From: Gammaproteobacteria bacterium
Lineage (GTDB): Bacteria > Pseudomonadota > Gammaproteobacteria > UBA1113
Direction: 5' to 3'
DNA: 45,693 nucleotides
Assembly: GCA_021156165.1 (NCBI GenBank)
Contig: JAJNBM010000014.1
Location: forward strand, 1 to 45,693
The position numbers and the translations under genes are program-made. Shown piece after piece: positions 20,689-31,414 of this stretch (the first letter of the stretch is position 1; every line of letters starts with the position of its first letter). Below the pieces are notes generated by a model. The model saw only the letters and a list, made by a program, of their open reading frames with translations, was not told where the DNA came from and searched no databases.

Positions 20689-20819
20689 CGATGAGTATAT
20701 ACTCATCGCAGTTGATTTTTAGGCGAGGCACCGAGCCCTCGAGCGCCAGGAGTGTAATACTCTACCTGACTAACGCGAGCCGAAGGAAGCAAAGCCTAAG
20801 AATCAAATGCGAAGAGTAT
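20689..20819. repeat. Palindromic, MITE-like element next to the mreB stop
   Basis: Arms at 20699-20724 and 20794-20819 are 26 bases each and are inverted copies with three mismatches (shared core TTGATT...TTAGGC). The left arm starts within a perfect 20-base palindrome CGATGAGTATATACTCATCG at 20689-20708. The right arm ends one base before the mreB stop codon. The interior is about 70 bases and carries no gene. Half of the arm recurs in the MFS gene at 3896-3919. No transposase is nearby, so any mobility would be in trans. Confidence 0.65.
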
Positions 20820-20820
20820 A

Positions 20821-21906
<1,086 letters not shown>

Positions 21907-21921
21907 TCAACACTGGCAGCT

Positions 21922-21951
21922 ATTATAGGCGCTTATGGTGTCCAGGCACAA
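21922..21951 (-). promoter_or_regulatory. Sigma-70 promoter of mreB operon
   Basis: On the minus strand TTGTGC (21951-21946), an 18-base spacer and a perfect TATAAT (21927-21922) lie about 60 bases before the mreB ATG. It is back to back with the gatC promoter, with only five bases between the two -35 boxes, so both could share regulators. Confidence 0.65.
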
Positions 21952-21956
21952 CTCAT

Positions 21957-21985
21957 TTGCTAGCTAGACTCTTTTTAGCGATAAT
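21957..21985 (+). promoter_or_regulatory. Sigma-70 promoter of gatCAB
   Basis: TTGCTA (21957-21962), a 17-base spacer and GATAAT (21980-21985) lie 25 bases before the gatC ATG at 22011. Spacing and boxes are good matches to the housekeeping consensus. Confidence 0.65.
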
Positions 21986-22010
21986 ACTTTATTAACTAGA
22001 GGATCCCGTT

Positions 22011-22298
22011 ATGACTTTATCGATTAAAAAAGTACAAGAAACAGCCTATTTAGCCCGTATTGCTATGAGCGAGGAAGAATTAAACCGTTGCCACCATGAA
22101 ATTGAGCAAATTTTTACCTTAATTGACCAATTACAAGCCGTAGATACCCAGGGCATCCCGCCACTGGCACACCCCCAAGCAAGCCAACAGCGCACGGTGC
22201 CAGATGAAGTCACCGAAAGCGATCAGCACGAGAAATTTCAAGCCTTAGCCCCGGCAAAGCAATTAGACTATTACCTCGTGCCTCAAGTCATCGAATAA
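22011..22298 (+). CDS. gatC: Asp-tRNA(Asn)/Glu-tRNA(Gln) amidotransferase subunit C
   Basis: A 95-residue small subunit that clamps GatA to GatB in the GatCAB complex, which converts mischarged Glu-tRNA(Gln) or Asp-tRNA(Asn) to the correct amide. The family pattern [21 protein letters not shown] and the C-terminal [17 protein letters not shown], ending in a short [10 protein letters not shown], are typical. The ATG follows AGAGGA. It is the first gene of gatC-gatA-gatB, 20 bases before gatA. Confidence 0.95.
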   Translation: MTLSIKKVQETAYLARIAMSEEELNRCHHEIEQIFTLIDQLQAVDTQGIPPLAHPQASQQRTVPDEVTESDQHEKFQALAPAKQLDYYLVPQVIE

Positions 22299-22318
22299 CC
22301 CTTATTTTGGAACGAACT

Positions 22319-23776
22319 ATGCATTTTAAAACCTTAACCGAATTAAAATTAGCTTTACAAAAAAAAGAAATTTCTAGTCACGAATTAGTTAGTCATTATT
22401 TAAAACGAATTGAACGCTTTAACCCACAGTTAAATACTTTTATCACAGTCACTGGGGAAAGCGCTTTACAAGAAGCGCAAAAAGCCGATGCCTTGCGTGC
22501 CTCTACCTCAGAAAACTTACCACCCCTACTGGGCTTACCCATCGCACACAAAGATTTATTTTGCACCGATGGTGTTAAAACAAGTTGTGGTTCGAAAATG
22601 TTAGATAATTTTATAGCTCCTTATGATGCCACTGTCGTGCGTAAATGCCGCGATGCGGGTTTAATTTCATTGGGTAAAACCAATATGGATGAATTTGCCA
22701 TGGGTTCTTCCAACGAAAATAGTTTTTACGGCCCCGTGGCTAACCCTTGGAATACCGCTTATGTACCTGGCGGTTCATCGGGTGGTTCAGCGGCTGCGGT
22801 CGCTGCAGGATTAGTGCCTGTCTCTACAGGCACCGATACCGGTGGCTCCATCCGCCAACCCGCAGCTTTATGCGGTATTACTGGTTTAAAACCCACTTAT
22901 GGCCGTGTGTCACGTTACGGCATGACCGCTTTTGCCTCCAGTTTAGATCAGGGCGGGCCTTTTGCTAAAAGCGCAGAAGACGTGGCCTTATTATTAAATG
23001 CTATGGCCGGTTTTGATGAGCACGATTCCACTTCCCTCAATGTGCCAGTGGAAGATTACACGCAACCGTTAAACCGCTCTATAGAAGGCTTAAAAATTGG
23101 TTTACCTAAAGAATACTTTAGCCACCTGAATGCGCCTATGCAAAAAACCTTAGACGAAGCATTAAAGGTATTAGAAAAATTAGGGGCTACGTTGGTAGAA
23201 ATTTCTCTACCGCATGCTGAACTGAGTATTCCTACTTATTATGTATTAGCTCCGGCTGAATGTTCTTCTAACTTATCTCGTTATGACGGCGTGCGTTTCG
23301 GTTATCGTTGTGAAAATCCACAGGATTTAAACGATTTATATTTGCGTAGTCGCGGGGAAGGTTTCGGCACCGAGGTCAAACGCCGTATTTTGATCGGCAC
23401 CTATGTCTTATCCGCAGGTTATTATGAGGCGTATTATTTACAAGCACAAAAAACGCGACAATTGATCAAACAAGATTTCGATGAAGCTTTTAAGAAGGTA
23501 GATGCCATTGCCGCACCGACCACGCCTACACCTGCTTTTAAAATCGGCGAAAAAGTGTCGGATCCCGTCACTATGTATCAATGCGATATCTATACCTTGG
23601 CCTTAAACCTAGCCGGATTGCCCGGTTTGTCTATGCCCGCAGGTTTTATAGATGGCTTACCCGTAGGGCTACAATTAATGGGACATTATATGCAAGAAAG
23701 TAAATTATTAAATATTGCTCATCAATACCAATGCCACAGCGATTGGCATTTACAACATCCTACGGCCAGGGAGTAA
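22319..23776 (+). CDS. gatA: Asp/Glu-tRNA amidotransferase subunit A
   Basis: A 485-residue amidase-signature enzyme that releases ammonia from glutamine for GatB. Catalytic Lys is in LPIAHKDLF, and the glycine/serine-rich signature [14 protein letters not shown] with [13 protein letters not shown] supplies the Ser-cisSer-Lys triad. Length is typical. I chose the ATG at 22319, which has GGAA about eight bases upstream; an in-frame TTG at 22307 would add four residues. No oddities. It lies between gatC and gatB, ending two bases before the gatB ATG. Confidence 0.97.
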   Translation: MHFKTLTELKLALQKKEISSHELVSHYLKRIERFNPQLNTFITVTGESALQEAQKADALRASTSENLPPLLGLPIAHKDLFCTDGVKTSCGSKMLDNFIAPYDATVVRKCRDAGLISLGKTNMDEFAMGSSNENSFYGPVANPWNTAYVPGGSSGGSAAAVAAGLVPVSTGTDTGGSIRQPAALCGITGLKPTYGRVSRYGMTAFASSLDQGGPFAKSAEDVALLLNAMAGFDEHDSTSLNVPVEDYTQPLNRSIEGLKIGLPKEYFSHLNAPMQKTLDEALKVLEKLGATLVEISLPHAELSIPTYYVLAPAECSSNLSRYDGVRFGYRCENPQDLNDLYLRSRGEGFGTEVKRRILIGTYVLSAGYYEAYYLQAQKTRQLIKQDFDEAFKKVDAIAAPTTPTPAFKIGEKVSDPVTMYQCDIYTLALNLAGLPGLSMPAGFIDGLPVGLQLMGHYMQESKLLNIAHQYQCHSDWHLQHPTARE

Positions 23777-23778
23777 AA

Positions 23779-25371
23779 ATGAATATACCTATAACACTTG
23801 AAGCCACAAATAACACACCCACAGCATTTCAAGTTGCGACGAGGCGTGTGCGCAGTCGAGCAGCGGAGTGTACAGATGGGTACATGAGCAGCGAGACAAG
23901 CACACAACAAAGTCGCAGCTTGAAAGGCGAAGGATGTGAATGGGAAAGTGTGATTGGCCTGGAGGTGCACGTGCAACTGGCCACCAAAGCAAAACTTTTT
24001 TCCGGTGCCTCAGCACAGTATGGCGCGAAACCGAATAGCCAAGCCTGCGCGGTAGATCTGGCTTTTCCCGGCGTGCTCCCGGTATTAAATCGTGAAGTGT
24101 TAACCATGGCGGTGCGTTTTGGTTTAAGTGTGAATGCGCATATCGCCCAGCGCTCTATCTTTGCGCGCAAAAATTATTTTTATCCCGACTTGCCTAAAGG
24201 CTATCAAATTACGCAATTTGAACATCCTATCATCGGCCGCGGCACCTTGCCGGTGATCACTGAAGACGGCCGCAATTTATCTATAGGTATCACGCGTGCC
24301 CATTTAGAAGAAGATGCGGGCAAATCTCTACACGATGCTTTTAACACCATGACCGGTGTGGATTTGAACCGTGCTGGCGTACCTTTATTGGAAATCGTCA
24401 GCGAACCCGAATTGCGCAGCGCTGCCGAAGCGGTGGCTTATCTTAAAACCTTGCATGCCTTGGTCTGTTATTTACAAATATGCGATGGCAACCTACAAGA
24501 AGGTTCTTTCAGATGCGATGCCAATGTGTCCGTACGCAAAAAAGGCGATCCACAGTTTGGAACCCGTGCTGAAATTAAAAATGTGAATTCTTTTCGTTTT
24601 GTAGAAAGAGCCATAGACTATGAAATTGCGCGACAAATTCAGATATTAGAACAAGGCGGTACTATCGTCCAAGAAACACGTTTATACGATTCTGTAAAAA
24701 ATGAAACTCGCTCCATGCGCAGCAAGGAAAATGCGAATGATTACCGTTATTTTCCCGATCCTGATCTACTACCGGTAGAAGTGTCGCACGCTTTTATAGA
24801 AGAAGTGGCTGCTACCCTACCAGAATTACCCTGGCAAAAACGCTTACGCTTACAACAAGAATATGCTTTAAGCGAATACGATGCCAATGTCTTAACCAGC
24901 AATAAAACTTTATGTGACTTTTTTGAAGAAGCCTTAGCACACACTAAAGCCTCAGCGAAAATCACCGCCAATTGGGTGATGGGAGAATTATCCGCTTTAT
25001 TGAATAAGAACAACTTGAGCATAGAACAATCGCCTATCAGCGCCCGCGCTTTAGGCGGTTTGTTATCGCAACTGGCTGACAATATCATTTCTGGCAAAAT
25101 CGCTAAAACCGTATTCGAAAAAATGTGGGCAAGCGGCGAAGAAGCTGTAGTCATCATAGAACGCGAAGGCTTGGTTCAGGAAAACGACAGTGCGGCTTTA
25201 GAAAAAGTGATTGACGAACTCATGCTGGCTAATCCCTCGCAATTGGCGGAATACCGTTCCGGCAAAGATCGCTTATTTGGTTACTTCGTAGGCTTAGTGA
25301 TGAAACAAACTGCGGGTAAGGCCAATCCGGCACAGGTGAATGCGCTGTTGAAGAAGAAGTTGAAGGGATAG
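23779..25371 (+). CDS. gatB: Asp/Glu-tRNA amidotransferase subunit B with inserted palindromic element
   Basis: A 530-residue GatB, about 50 residues longer than usual. It phosphorylates the mischarged tRNA-bound Glu/Asp and amidates it with ammonia from GatA. The normal protein begins at [18 protein letters not shown] (about residue 53), with [39 protein letters not shown] and a C-terminal YqeY-like tail. Residues 17-49 are encoded by the 99-base palindromic element at 23827-23925. The ATG at 23779 has a GGGAG ribosome site and is two bases after gatA ends, so the insertion is probably translated. An ATG inside the element (23884) could give a shorter product but has a poor ribosome site. 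Confidence 0.95.
   Translation: MNIPITLEATNNTPTAFQVATRRVRSRAAECTDGYMSSETSTQQSRSLKGEGCEWESVIGLEVHVQLATKAKLFSGASAQYGAKPNSQACAVDLAFPGVLPVLNREVLTMAVRFGLSVNAHIAQRSIFARKNYFYPDLPKGYQITQFEHPIIGRGTLPVITEDGRNLSIGITRAHLEEDAGKSLHDAFNTMTGVDLNRAGVPLLEIVSEPELRSAAEAVAYLKTLHALVCYLQICDGNLQEGSFRCDANVSVRKKGDPQFGTRAEIKNVNSFRFVERAIDYEIARQIQILEQGGTIVQETRLYDSVKNETRSMRSKENANDYRYFPDPDLLPVEVSHAFIEEVAATLPELPWQKRLRLQQEYALSEYDANVLTSNKTLCDFFEEALAHTKASAKITANWVMGELSALLNKNNLSIEQSPISARALGGLLSQLADNIISGKIAKTVFEKMWASGEEAVVIIEREGLVQENDSAALEKVIDELMLANPSQLAEYRSGKDRLFGYFVGLVMKQTAGKANPAQVNALLKKKLKG
23827..23925. repeat. In-frame palindromic element inside gatB
   Basis: A 99-base unit with 14-base terminal inverted repeats, TTTCAAGTTGCGAC (23827-23840) and GTCGCAGCTTGAAA (23912-23925), one mismatch. 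Further in, GTGTGC and GCACAC, then GTGTAC and GTACAT, also face each other. It is exactly 33 codons, begins on a codon boundary of gatB and contains no stop. It resembles, in behaviour, the Rickettsia palindromic elements that sit in frame inside genes. No second copy is in the window. Confidence 0.75.
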
Positions 25372-25422
25372 ATAAACAAGAAAGCGGATTTTGGTAGCTC
25401 TGTGCATACATTAAATGGCACA

Positions 25423-25476
25423 GGATCGTCATTGCGAGCCGGGGAGCGCAGTGAACACGGCGCAGCAAAATCCAGG
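25423..25476. repeat. Dispersed-repeat-like unit CGTCATTGCGAG
   Basis: The stretch begins GGATCGTCATTGCGAGC and ends GCAAAATCC. The CGTCATTGCGAGC...GCAATCC pattern is familiar to me as a widespread intergenic repeat in several bacteria. Only one copy is in the window, so repeat status here rests on that recollection. It lies between the convergent gatB and nlpD genes. Confidence 0.45.
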
Positions 25477-25482
25477 AAAATT

Positions 25483-25512
25483 TTTATAAATGAAAAAACT
25501 ACCATTTATAAA
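25483..25512. terminator. AT-rich hairpin between convergent gatB and nlpD
   Basis: TTTATAAATG (25483-25492) and CATTTATAAA (25503-25512) form a perfect ten-base stem with a ten-base, A-rich loop. It is placed where a bidirectional terminator would be expected, but the stem lacks G:C pairs and no clear T-run follows. Confidence 0.3.
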
Positions 25513-25591
25513 TAAGGCGAATTAAGAAACATGGACTACTTTTATTTTATCTAGAAAATAAATTTATACAACTAGCTTCTATTCCTGATGC

Positions 25592-26368
25592 CTACCGCTT
25601 CGGTAACACCGTTTCTGGATCGATAGGCTGGCCGCGGCGGCGGACTTCAAAATGGAGCATCACTCTGTCGGCACCGGTATTGCCCATGCGTGCAATAGTC
25701 TGACCCGCTTTAACCTTTTGTCCTTCTTTTATCAACACAGCGCTATTGTGCGCATAAGCACTCAGATAAATATCGTTGTGCTTGATGATGATCAAATAAC
25801 CATAACCTGGCAAACCGCTACCACTATAAACCACTTGCCCCGTTGCAGCCGCCTTAATGGGTGTACCCGCACTGTTGACAATATTGATACCTTTATTTTG
25901 TGCACTATCATTAAATTCCTCTACCACCTTGCCTGCTGCTGGCCATTGCCAGTCTAAATTAGAAGAAGGCGCTGAGGCAGCTGGAGGCGCTTTCTTTGCA
26001 GGCTTTGTGACAGCAGTACTTTTTTGTGACGGACGTTTAACCGTAGCGACTTTAGGTGTAACGGGTTTTGCGGCTGCTGCCGCTGCCATTCGTTTATCCT
26101 TCGCGGTAGGTTGCACTAAATACAGTTTTTGCCCGGTATACAAAGTATAAGGTTCAGAAAGATGGTTGATACGCACGATATTGCGGTAATCCAAGCCATA
26201 GCGCCAAGCAATTGCATATAAACCATCACCCGGGCGAACAGTGTAAACGCCTTGCTTGGAAATAGGTTGATGCCAACCATTGACTATTGGCGCTTGGTGT
26301 GAACTACACGCAGACAGCATGCTCAATACAATAAAGCAAAAACACAGGATACGGTAGCAAGCATTCAT
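25592..26368 (-). CDS. nlpD: NlpD-type LysM/LytM lipoprotein
   Basis: A 258-residue envelope protein, probably an activator of the cell-division amidase AmiC. The N-terminus has a lipoprotein signal with lipobox LSAC (Cys about 21). A LysM peptidoglycan-binding domain follows (VYTVRPGDGLYAIAWRYGLD, about 41-85), then an Ala/Lys/Pro linker, then a LytM/M23 domain (about 138-258; WPAAGKVVEEFNDSAQNKGINI, LHFEVRRRGQPIDPETVLP). As in NlpD, the LytM domain lacks the first zinc histidine, seen as NKGINI where active enzymes have HxGxDI, so it should be non-catalytic. surE is two bases upstream. The rpoS gene that usually follows nlpD is absent; gatB converges instead. Confidence 0.92.
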   Translation of the reverse strand: MNACYRILCFCFIVLSMLSACSSHQAPIVNGWHQPISKQGVYTVRPGDGLYAIAWRYGLDYRNIVRINHLSEPYTLYTGQKLYLVQPTAKDKRMAAAAAAKPVTPKVATVKRPSQKSTAVTKPAKKAPPAASAPSSNLDWQWPAAGKVVEEFNDSAQNKGINIVNSAGTPIKAAATGQVVYSGSGLPGYGYLIIIKHNDIYLSAYAHNSAVLIKEGQKVKAGQTIARMGNTGADRVMLHFEVRRRGQPIDPETVLPKR

Positions 26369-26370
26369 AC

Positions 26371-27141
26371 TTACTCATCCTTCTCCATCTTAGCGAGCCA
26401 ATCCCCTATCCCATCCATCACCGCATGATGGGTAAAATCGATCATTAATGGTGTAATCGAGACTTTGCCATTGTTCACAGCATAAAAATCGGTGCCCGGA
26501 CCTGCATCGGCTTCACTTCCGGAAGGACCAATCCAATAAATATCGTGGCCACGCGGATCTTGGGTACGTATGACTGGCTCTGCCACGTGGCGTGTACCTA
26601 AACGCGCTACTGTCATCCCTTGTAAAGCAGTATAGGGTACGTCAGGTACATTCACATTTAAGATAGTTGTAGTCATGGCCCCTAAATGCAGCGAGTTTCT
26701 CGTTAAATGCTTGACGATACGCGCTACCACTTGTCCTGCCGTATCATAATGATGGCATTCTCGACTCGCCAAGGAAATGGCTATAGAGGGCAAACCTAGA
26801 GAACGCCCCTCAATGGCTGCTGCTACCGTGCCGGAATATAAGATGTCATCGCCTAAATTAGCGCCCTCGTTAATGCCGGAGACGACCAAATCGGGTAATT
26901 CAGATAATAAACCCGTTAAGGCCAAATGCACACAGTCCGTAGGCGTGCCTTCTACACTAATAAAACCATTGTCTAGGCGGTGTATGCGCAAGGGATTATG
27001 TAAGGTTAAAGAACTGCTGGCACCGCTGCGATTTCTATCGGGGGCAACGACATCGATATCGGCGATTTCCCGTAAAGATTGGTACAACACCATTAATCCA
27101 GGGGCATAGACGCCATCGTCGTTACTGAGAAGAATGCGCAT
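26371..27141 (-). CDS. surE: 5'/3'-nucleotidase SurE
   Basis: A 256-residue metal-dependent nucleotide phosphatase that removes phosphate from nucleoside monophosphates and short polyphosphate. Motifs are at the start ILLSNDDGVYAPG (metal Asp pair), PDRNRSGASSSLTLHNP, EGTPTDCVHLAL and VVSGINEGANLGDDILYSGTVAAAIEG. Length is normal. It is six bases downstream of ftsB and two bases upstream of nlpD. The pcm gene often found between surE and nlpD is missing, as in several other gammaproteobacteria. Confidence 0.97.
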   Translation of the reverse strand: MRILLSNDDGVYAPGLMVLYQSLREIADIDVVAPDRNRSGASSSLTLHNPLRIHRLDNGFISVEGTPTDCVHLALTGLLSELPDLVVSGINEGANLGDDILYSGTVAAAIEGRSLGLPSIAISLASRECHHYDTAGQVVARIVKHLTRNSLHLGAMTTTILNVNVPDVPYTALQGMTVARLGTRHVAEPVIRTQDPRGHDIYWIGPSGSEADAGPGTDFYAVNNGKVSITPLMIDFTHHAVMDGIGDWLAKMEKDE

Positions 27142-27147
27142 GAAATT

Positions 27148-27417
27148 TTAACCTATTGTTTGATAAAATGATTCGCCGCTCTTAACCATGCCTAACTCAT
27201 CACGCGCACGCGCTTCTACCCCCGCGCCCCCCGTTTTTAAGGTTTCTATGTGCTGTAACAAAACGGCATTGTCTTCGGATAAAGCTTCGTTGTGCTTTTG
27301 CTGGGTTTTAATCTGATTCTGCAACGCGGCCACCCCTCGCACCCCATCCGATGCCACCCACAGCTTATATTGCAAAGTTCCTAAAACGAGCATCATGCCC
27401 AATAGTACTGATTTCAT
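27148..27417 (-). CDS. ftsB: Cell-division protein FtsB
   Basis: An 89-residue divisome protein that with FtsL and FtsQ licenses septal peptidoglycan synthesis. It has one transmembrane helix (about 3-20; VLLGMMLVLGTLQYKLWV), then a coiled coil (about 30-60) and the conserved basic/acidic VEARARDELGMVKSGESFYQ that binds FtsQ. Length fits. It follows eno after 84 bases and precedes surE by six. It keeps the canonical eno-ftsB adjacency. Confidence 0.92.
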   Translation of the reverse strand: MKSVLLGMMLVLGTLQYKLWVASDGVRGVAALQNQIKTQQKHNEALSEDNAVLLQHIETLKTGGAGVEARARDELGMVKSGESFYQTIG

Positions 27418-27501
27418 AGCGTATCCATATTAATGTTAAAATTCTCCAGTTTTTTTATTGTAGACGAAAACAATGTCTTTTGTAAGTACTTTTCCATCGT
27501 G

Positions 27502-28779
<1,278 letters not shown>

Positions 28780-29670
28780 CTATCCAAAAAGAGTTTCTAA
28801 CAACACTTGTATACAGCGCACCGTCTTCCCATCCGCATCATCCAACTGAGGATTAAATTCGGCAATTTCAGCACCTATAAAACGTGAATCGCCGCGTACA
28901 TGCTGAGTTAATACTTTCACTAGATCGTGGATATGTAAACCACCCGCTTCTCTAGAACCCACACCCGGAGCTTCCTGCGGATCTAAGGCATCTAAGTCTA
29001 TGCTCACCCCATAAGCGACCGTGCCCTGGGTAGCGATGGACATCGCTTCTTGCATCACGGCGTCTAAACCTCTTTGTACCACTTCGTCCATCATAAAACA
29101 ACGTACTCCCAGTTTTTTTAGCAACGCTGCCTCCCCTTCATCATAACTGCGCACACCGATAAGACACAAATGTTCTGGTTTTATCTTGGGTGTTTTTTGC
29201 AGAATCTCAATTAAAGGCGCTTCACCATGCCCCAATAAACATGCTACCGGCATACCATGAATTGTATTGCTGGGCGTGGTAGCAAAGGTATTCGCATCTT
29301 GATGCGCATCAAACCAGATTAAGCCCAAATCCCCTTTAGAAGCGAGCGCATGTGCCGCACCGCTCCAAGTTCCTATAGCACAACTGTGATCCCCCCCTAT
29401 CGTCACGAAAGGTTCTTTATTCAGGATGCAATGATCCACTTGTCGTGCCAATTGCAAAGCCATTTGGCTAATAGCGGTGACTGCGTCGCTGCATTCTTTA
29501 GGCTCAGTGATGGCTTTTTGCCAGTGGTGTGGTCTTGATAATTTTTCCAAATGTTGCTGCTCAGCCAGATACAAAGGTCCCTGACGACAATCGTGCTTTT
29601 GTGCGCCTATGCCCCAGGCAGCGCTCAATATTTGTAAAACAGGAGTTTGTTTGGATGTGCTTTTGTGCAT
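28780..29670 (-). CDS. rocF: Arginase
   Basis: A 296-residue ureohydrolase that splits arginine to ornithine and urea using two manganese ions. Metal ligands are seen in GGDHSCAIG, IWFDAHQDANT and the SIDLDALDPQEAPG block; the GSREAGGL stretch near residue 238 is arginase-like rather than agmatinase-like. The segment NTIHGMPVACLLG supports arginase. It begins the group arginase-eno-ftsB-surE-nlpD, an unusual partner for enolase. Its product would feed ornithine aminotransferase at 1-545. The ATG at 29670 follows AGAGGT. Confidence 0.93.
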   Translation of the reverse strand: MHKSTSKQTPVLQILSAAWGIGAQKHDCRQGPLYLAEQQHLEKLSRPHHWQKAITEPKECSDAVTAISQMALQLARQVDHCILNKEPFVTIGGDHSCAIGTWSGAAHALASKGDLGLIWFDAHQDANTFATTPSNTIHGMPVACLLGHGEAPLIEILQKTPKIKPEHLCLIGVRSYDEGEAALLKKLGVRCFMMDEVVQRGLDAVMQEAMSIATQGTVAYGVSIDLDALDPQEAPGVGSREAGGLHIHDLVKVLTQHVRGDSRFIGAEIAEFNPQLDDADGKTVRCIQVLLETLFG

Positions 29671-29723
29671 GGTTACCTCTTTTTTTTACCCTATAAGTTT
29701 AGTTTAATATATGCTCATTGCCC

Positions 29724-29752
29724 TTGTTTAATCTCTTAGGAGAGGCTATACT
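29724..29752 (+). promoter_or_regulatory. Sigma-70 promoter of lemA-htpX
   Basis: TTGTTT (29724-29729), a 17-base spacer and TATACT (29747-29752) lie 32 bases before the lemA ATG. It is the best promoter match in the divergent arginase/lemA gap. Confidence 0.65.
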
Positions 29753-29784
29753 GGATTATATTATTATATCATGTGGAGGTCGTT

Positions 29785-30360
29785 ATGACTATTCTTTTAA
29801 TTATTGTTATTCTAGCTATTTTTGCATTTATTATCAGCGTTTATAACCGCTTAGTGCGTATGATAGAAGCGGTCAATAACAATGAACGACAAATAGACAT
29901 TCAATTAGACCGCCGGTACAAAGTCTTTGAATCTTTGATTGAAGTGGTGAAAAAATATATGGATTACGAGAAAACCACCTTAAAGGACGTAGTCGCGTTG
30001 CGGAACCAAGCACAAAGCGCTAAAGCCTCGGGAGATGATGCCGCACGCATTGCCGCGGAAAATGGTATTTCTAAAATAGCCTCCGGCATTAACCTCGTTT
30101 TTGAGCAATATCCGGACTTAAAAGCAAACCAAAATGCATTGCAATTACAAGAAGAAATTGTCAGCACCGAAAATAAATTAACCTATTCCAAGCAAGCCTT
30201 TAATGATAGCATTGAACGCTACAATGCAGAGAAAAAATCTTTCTTCCAAGCCATGATAGTGAATTTATTCAGCTCTAAATTAGACAAACAATTCGTTTAT
30301 TGGAATTTGGGTGGCGCGGATAAGATTGCTGAAAAAGAATCTTATACTGTTAAGCTGTAG
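29785..30360 (+). CDS. lemA: LemA family membrane protein
   Basis: A 191-residue protein with one N-terminal transmembrane helix (about 2-21; TILLIIVILAIFAFIISVYN) and the family coiled-coil body: RMIEAVNNNERQIDIQLDRR, AENGISKIASGINLVFEQYPDLKAN, and TENKLTYSKQAFNDSIERYN. The role is unknown; the family often partners an HtpX-like M48 protease, as here. Start at 29785 chosen because GGAGG precedes it by five bases; an upstream in-frame GTG at 29773 lies over that ribosome site. It ends four bases before htpX. The last residues (AEKESYTVKL) lie past the coiled coil. Confidence 0.93.
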   Translation: MTILLIIVILAIFAFIISVYNRLVRMIEAVNNNERQIDIQLDRRYKVFESLIEVVKKYMDYEKTTLKDVVALRNQAQSAKASGDDAARIAAENGISKIASGINLVFEQYPDLKANQNALQLQEEIVSTENKLTYSKQAFNDSIERYNAEKKSFFQAMIVNLFSSKLDKQFVYWNLGGADKIAEKESYTVKL

Positions 30361-30364
30361 ATAA

Positions 30365-31414
30365 ATGGTAGATATCCAGCCTTCCACCGACTGGCGTGAT
30401 ATCATAGCGCAAAATCGTCGCCGTACTTATTTTGTCATGGCGACTTTTGTAGCGCTGTATATGGCCCTAGGCTTTATCATTGATATTATATACGAAAGCC
30501 CTTTTGTGCATGCACAGCTATTGCAATACAATATCAATGCATCCGCTTGGCCCGTCACTACCAAATTACTGTTAACAGGCAAACTGTTTCCTTATGCTAC
30601 GGTGAGCGCTGGTGTAGTTGCTTTTATTGCCATACTCATCACCCTCGCTTTCAGCAATCGCATTATGTTAATGGGTACATCGTATCGCTTGATCACCCCG
30701 GAAAGCGCGCAAAACCTGGCCGAAACACAATTGTACAATACCGTAGAGGAAATGAAGATTGCCGCTGGCTTGCAATTTATGCCCAAGGTGTATGTCATTG
30801 ATGCCGATTATCTGAATGCGTTTGCCAGTGGCTTGAGCGAGAAAACGGCCATGATCGCCATTACGAGGGGTTTATTGCAAAAATTAGATCGTGATGAAGT
30901 GCAAGCCGTAATTGCCCATGAACTCAGCCACATACGCCATCAAGATACACGTTTAATTCTAACGGTATCGGTGTTAACCAATTTAATGTTACTCATTATC
31001 GACCTTTTGTTTTATAATCTCATTTTTTCTAACCGCGAACGACGCGGTAATCAAGGCGCCCTACTCATTATCATCTTGTTGCGGTATTTATTGCCTTTAA
31101 TCACGGCTTTATTGGGCTTATATTTAAGCCGTAAACGCGAACTCATGGCCGATGCGGGTGCCGTAGAATTAACACGTCAAAACGAACCCTTAGCACGCGC
31201 TTTAATTAAAATTCATGATGCCCACAGCCAAAATGCGCAGTTAAACCAAGAAGCTTATCAACAAACTGCGCATGATGAATTACGTCAGGCGGCTTATCTC
31301 TACTCCCCTAAAGCCGCAGGCATTAGCAGTCGCCCTGGTTTTAGCTCGTTATGGTCTACCCATCCTAGTTTACAAGAACGCTTAAAAGCGATAGGATATA
31401 AACAACACAACTGA
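30365..31414 (+). CDS. htpX: HtpX-like M48 membrane protease
   Basis: A 349-residue inner-membrane zinc metalloprotease. It has transmembrane segments at about 24-44, 75-95, 193-215 and 225-245, and the HELSH zinc motif around residue 188-192 with the conserved RHQDTRLIL after it; the glutamate ligand is in SRKRELMADAGAVELTR. The protein ends SLQERLKAIGYKQHN. A second copy of the 35 bases encoding SLQERLKAIGY occurs 975 bases downstream, so the 3' end appears duplicated. It is co-transcribed with lemA. Likely role: membrane-protein quality control. Confidence 0.93.
   Translation: MVDIQPSTDWRDIIAQNRRRTYFVMATFVALYMALGFIIDIIYESPFVHAQLLQYNINASAWPVTTKLLLTGKLFPYATVSAGVVAFIAILITLAFSNRIMLMGTSYRLITPESAQNLAETQLYNTVEEMKIAAGLQFMPKVYVIDADYLNAFASGLSEKTAMIAITRGLLQKLDRDEVQAVIAHELSHIRHQDTRLILTVSVLTNLMLLIIDLLFYNLIFSNRERRGNQGALLIIILLRYLLPLITALLGLYLSRKRELMADAGAVELTRQNEPLARALIKIHDAHSQNAQLNQEAYQQTAHDELRQAAYLYSPKAAGISSRPGFSSLWSTHPSLQERLKAIGYKQHN
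31367..31401 (+). repeat. Left copy of 35-bp direct repeat (htpX 3' end)
   Basis: Thirty-five bases beginning AGTTTACAAGAACGC and ending GGATATAA, identical to 32342-32376. They lie inside the last codons of htpX. The period is 975 bases. Confidence 0.85.

Noticed and set aside
23731..23778. Longer gatB start giving 16 more residues
   Set aside because: It lies inside gatA; the ATG at 23779 has a good ribosome site two bases after the gatA stop.
26138..26300. Idea that NlpD is an active peptidase
   Set aside because: The LytM domain has NKGINI where active M23 enzymes have the HxGxDI zinc motif, so it should be regulatory only.
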